DNA from: Scatomorpha pullicola
GTDB taxonomy: Bacteria; Bacillota; Clostridia; Oscillospirales; Oscillospiraceae
Assembly: GCA_018716545.1 (NCBI GenBank)
Contig: DVJU01000030.1
Location: forward strand, 1-6,781
Length of the DNA: 6,781 nt
Direction: 5' to 3'
Below are positions 5,403 through 6,781 of the stretch, one piece after another. Under the pieces are notes generated by a model, which saw nothing but the letters and a program-made list of their open reading frames with translations, made no database searches and was not told where the DNA came from. How positions within the stretch are numbered: the stretch's first letter is position 1; every line of letters starts with the position of its first letter. The position numbers and the translations under genes were made by a program.

Positions 5403-6695
5403 ATGAAAAAGAGGGCGCTTGCCATATTGGCGGCATGCCTTTCGCTGCTGATGGTTCTTTCCGCCTGCGGCGGAGGCGGCACCGATCCCACCCCGGCCAA
5501 CACCGACCCCGCGACCAGCGGCGGCGACGTCGCATCCGAGCCCGTAACCATTACATACTGCAACTTCAACGCCTCCGGCGGCAACGAGGAGACGCTGCAG
5601 CGGATGTATGAGGCGTTCCACGAGGAATACCCCAACATCACGGTCGAGATTGAGACCATCGCAATGGACGATTACTTCACCCAGCTCCAGACCCGCATCG
5701 TCGGCGGAACCGCCCCCGACTGCTTCGAGATGAACATAGAGAACTTCGCCGCCTACGCCGGCATGGGCGCCCTCGCCCCGATAGAGGGCGTCGACCTCAG
5801 CGGCATGGACGAGACCGCGCTCTCCGCCTTCACCGTGGACGGCGTGCAGTACGGCCTGCCCGGCAACTTCTCCAACGTCGTGCTGGTCTACAACAAGGAT
5901 CTCTTTGATCAGGCCAATCTCGAGTACCCGACCAGCGACTGGACTCAGGAGGACGTTCAGAAGGCCGCCGAGGCCATAAGCGCCCTGGGCGACGACATCT
6001 ACGGCTACTACCAGCCGCTGACCTACAACGAGTTCTACAAGGCCTGCGCCCAGTTCGGCGGCAGCCTGCTGAACGAGGACAAGACCGAGTTCACCATCAA
6101 CTCCCCCGAGAACGTGGCCGCGGCTCAGATGATGGCCGACCGCGTGCTTGTCACCAACGTCCAGCCCACCGCGGAGCAGATGGGCGGCATGGGCGACTGG
6201 GATCTCTTTATGAGCGGCCGCCTGGGCATGATCCCCACCGGCATCTGGGCGTTCAACACCTTTGCCGAGGGCTGCGACTTCGCCTGGGATATCGCCGTTG
6301 AGCCCGGCATGGAGCAGAAGGCCACGCACTTCTTCTCCAACGCCTGCGTCGTCAACGAGGCCAGCGAGAACAAGGAAGCGGCCATGACCTGGATAACCTG
6401 GCTCTGCTCCAGCCCCACCGCCGCCGAGATCCGCATCGAGGCCGGCTGGGATCTGCCCGCCATCAACGATGAGGAAGTGCTCTCCAGCTACCTCGACCTG
6501 ACACCGCCCGACAACCGCGAGGCCGTGTTCGAGTCCCTCGACTACCTGGTTGTCCCGCCGGTCATCGAGGACTATGCCCTCATGAGCGACATCATCGGCC
6601 AGCAGCTTGAGGCCGCGGCCGCCGGCACCGTCACCGTGCAGGAGGCGCTCGACGCCGCCCAGGCGCAGTGCGAGGCGCAGATCACGCTGGGATAA
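5403..6695 (+). CDS. ABC transporter sugar-binding lipoprotein (SBP family 1, CUT1 type)
   Basis: A 430-aa extracellular lipoprotein that would capture an oligosaccharide and deliver it to an ABC permease. The first 22 residues form a lipoprotein signal (MKKR, a hydrophobic stretch, then lipobox L19-S-A-C22); Cys22 is the lipidated residue. A Gly/Pro/Thr/Asp-rich flexible linker runs to about 46. The mature domain starts with VTITYCNF (48-55) and has family traits: RIVGGTAPDCFEM (98-110), LVYNKDLFDQANL (161-173), the DWDLFMSGRLGMIPTGIWAF segment (265-284) and a helical C-terminus ending ALDAAQAQCEAQI. Length is typical of the family. AAGGAGG (5387-5393) lies 9 bases before the ATG. Codons look more C-ending than in the regulator gene (for example more ATC, fewer ATA for Ile), consistent with high expression. 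It is followed by a strong hairpin and the start of another gene, the usual order before CUT1 permeases. The ligand cannot be read from the sequence. Confidence 0.93.
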   Translation: MKKRALAILAACLSLLMVLSACGGGGTDPTPANTDPATSGGDVASEPVTITYCNFNASGGNEETLQRMYEAFHEEYPNITVEIETIAMDDYFTQLQTRIVGGTAPDCFEMNIENFAAYAGMGALAPIEGVDLSGMDETALSAFTVDGVQYGLPGNFSNVVLVYNKDLFDQANLEYPTSDWTQEDVQKAAEAISALGDDIYGYYQPLTYNEFYKACAQFGGSLLNEDKTEFTINSPENVAAAQMMADRVLVTNVQPTAEQMGGMGDWDLFMSGRLGMIPTGIWAFNTFAEGCDFAWDIAVEPGMEQKATHFFSNACVVNEASENKEAAMTWITWLCSSPTAAEIRIEAGWDLPAINDEEVLSSYLDLTPPDNREAVFESLDYLVVPPVIEDYALMSDIIGQQLEAAAAGTVTVQEALDAAQAQCEAQITLG

Positions 6696-6705
6696 ATTAA
6701 CCGCC

Positions 6706-6731
6706 TTGGGGAGGGGGCAGCCCCTCCCCAA
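6706..6731 (+). repeat. Intergenic hairpin between sugar-binding protein and next gene
   Basis: TTGGGGAGGGG (6706-6716) and CCCCTCCCCAA (6721-6731) form a perfect 11-bp stem with loop GCAG. No T-run follows on the plus strand, and a ribosome-binding site comes soon after. It is therefore more likely a 3'-end stabiliser or processing stop for the upstream mRNA than a full terminator. Such hairpins after binding-protein genes often help them exceed their permease genes in mRNA level. The short palindrome TCAATATTGA (6735-6744) follows. Confidence 0.6.
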
Positions 6732-6766
6732 AACTCAATATTGAAACGGGGAGGAAGTGTGCGGCA

Positions 6767-6781
6767 GTGCGCAAGAAAAAG
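6767..6781 (+). CDS. Probable start of a downstream gene, likely ABC permease (cut by window edge)
   Basis: A purine-rich ribosome-binding site (GGGGAGG, 6748-6754) precedes several GTG codons. The GTG at 6767 gives MRKKK, a basic start like that of many CUT1 permease subunits, though its spacing of 12 bases is long. The GTG at 6759 (4-base spacing, MRQCARK) and the GTG at 6757 are alternatives in other frames. Only five codons are visible, so the permease call rests on position after the binding-protein gene. Confidence 0.35.

Noticed and set aside
5396..5611. ATG at 5396 in another frame, just after the AAGGAGG site
   Set aside because: Too close to the ribosome-binding site (2 bases), and the product is Arg-rich with no signal; the ATG at 5403 gives a textbook lipoprotein.
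5385..6731. Long open frame on the minus strand opposite the binding-protein gene (448 codons)
   Set aside because: Its Gly/Val/Leu/Ala-rich composition and lack of motifs fit an antisense shadow; the plus-strand lipoprotein is convincing.
1..6781. CRISPR arrays, tRNA or rRNA genes, insertion sequences, phage or defence genes
   Set aside because: No regularly spaced direct repeats, no cloverleaf or rRNA-like stretch, and no transposase, integrase or defence-type protein was seen on either strand.

Overview
The base composition is high in G+C inside the genes and sharply A+T-rich in the one divergent intergenic region. Shine-Dalgarno sites are strong and purine-rich, some starts are GTG, and a Gram-positive-style lipoprotein signal opens the substrate-binding protein. 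Together these suggest a high-GC member of the Firmicutes (a Clostridia/Oscillospiraceae- or Christensenellales-like gut anaerobe). That placement is inference from style, not from a marker gene.

Layout from left to right. Bases 1-147 hold no gene but carry a dense run of perfect inverted repeats, including a bidirectional intrinsic-terminator-like element (91-124). Two genes then lie head-to-tail on the minus strand, reading leftward from about 4051: first a 599-aa (alpha/alpha)6-barrel protein distantly like GH125, then a 704-aa GH65-family protein. They overlap by 11 bases and so are translationally linked. An A+T-rich divergent regulatory region (4052-4245) holds a promoter for each direction and two near-identical operator-like palindromes, one in each leader. 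On the plus strand follow a LacI-family regulator (4246-5298), a lipoprotein sugar-binding protein of an ABC importer (5403-6695), a strong intergenic hairpin, and the ribosome-binding site and probable first codons of a further gene cut by the window edge, most likely an ABC permease.

Taken together this reads as a carbohydrate utilisation locus. The lipoprotein captures an oligosaccharide outside the cell, the ABC permease (mostly outside the window) imports it, and two cytoplasmic enzymes without signal peptides degrade it. The LacI-type protein probably represses both transcription units through the matched operators until a sugar ligand arrives. The substrate cannot be read from the sequence; the GH65 and GH125-like families point to an alpha-linked glucoside or mannoside-type glycan. 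The least familiar parts are the GH125-like enzyme, an unusual glutamate in the GH65 C-terminal GxTW motif, the mirrored operators, and the hairpin cluster downstream of the GH65 gene.
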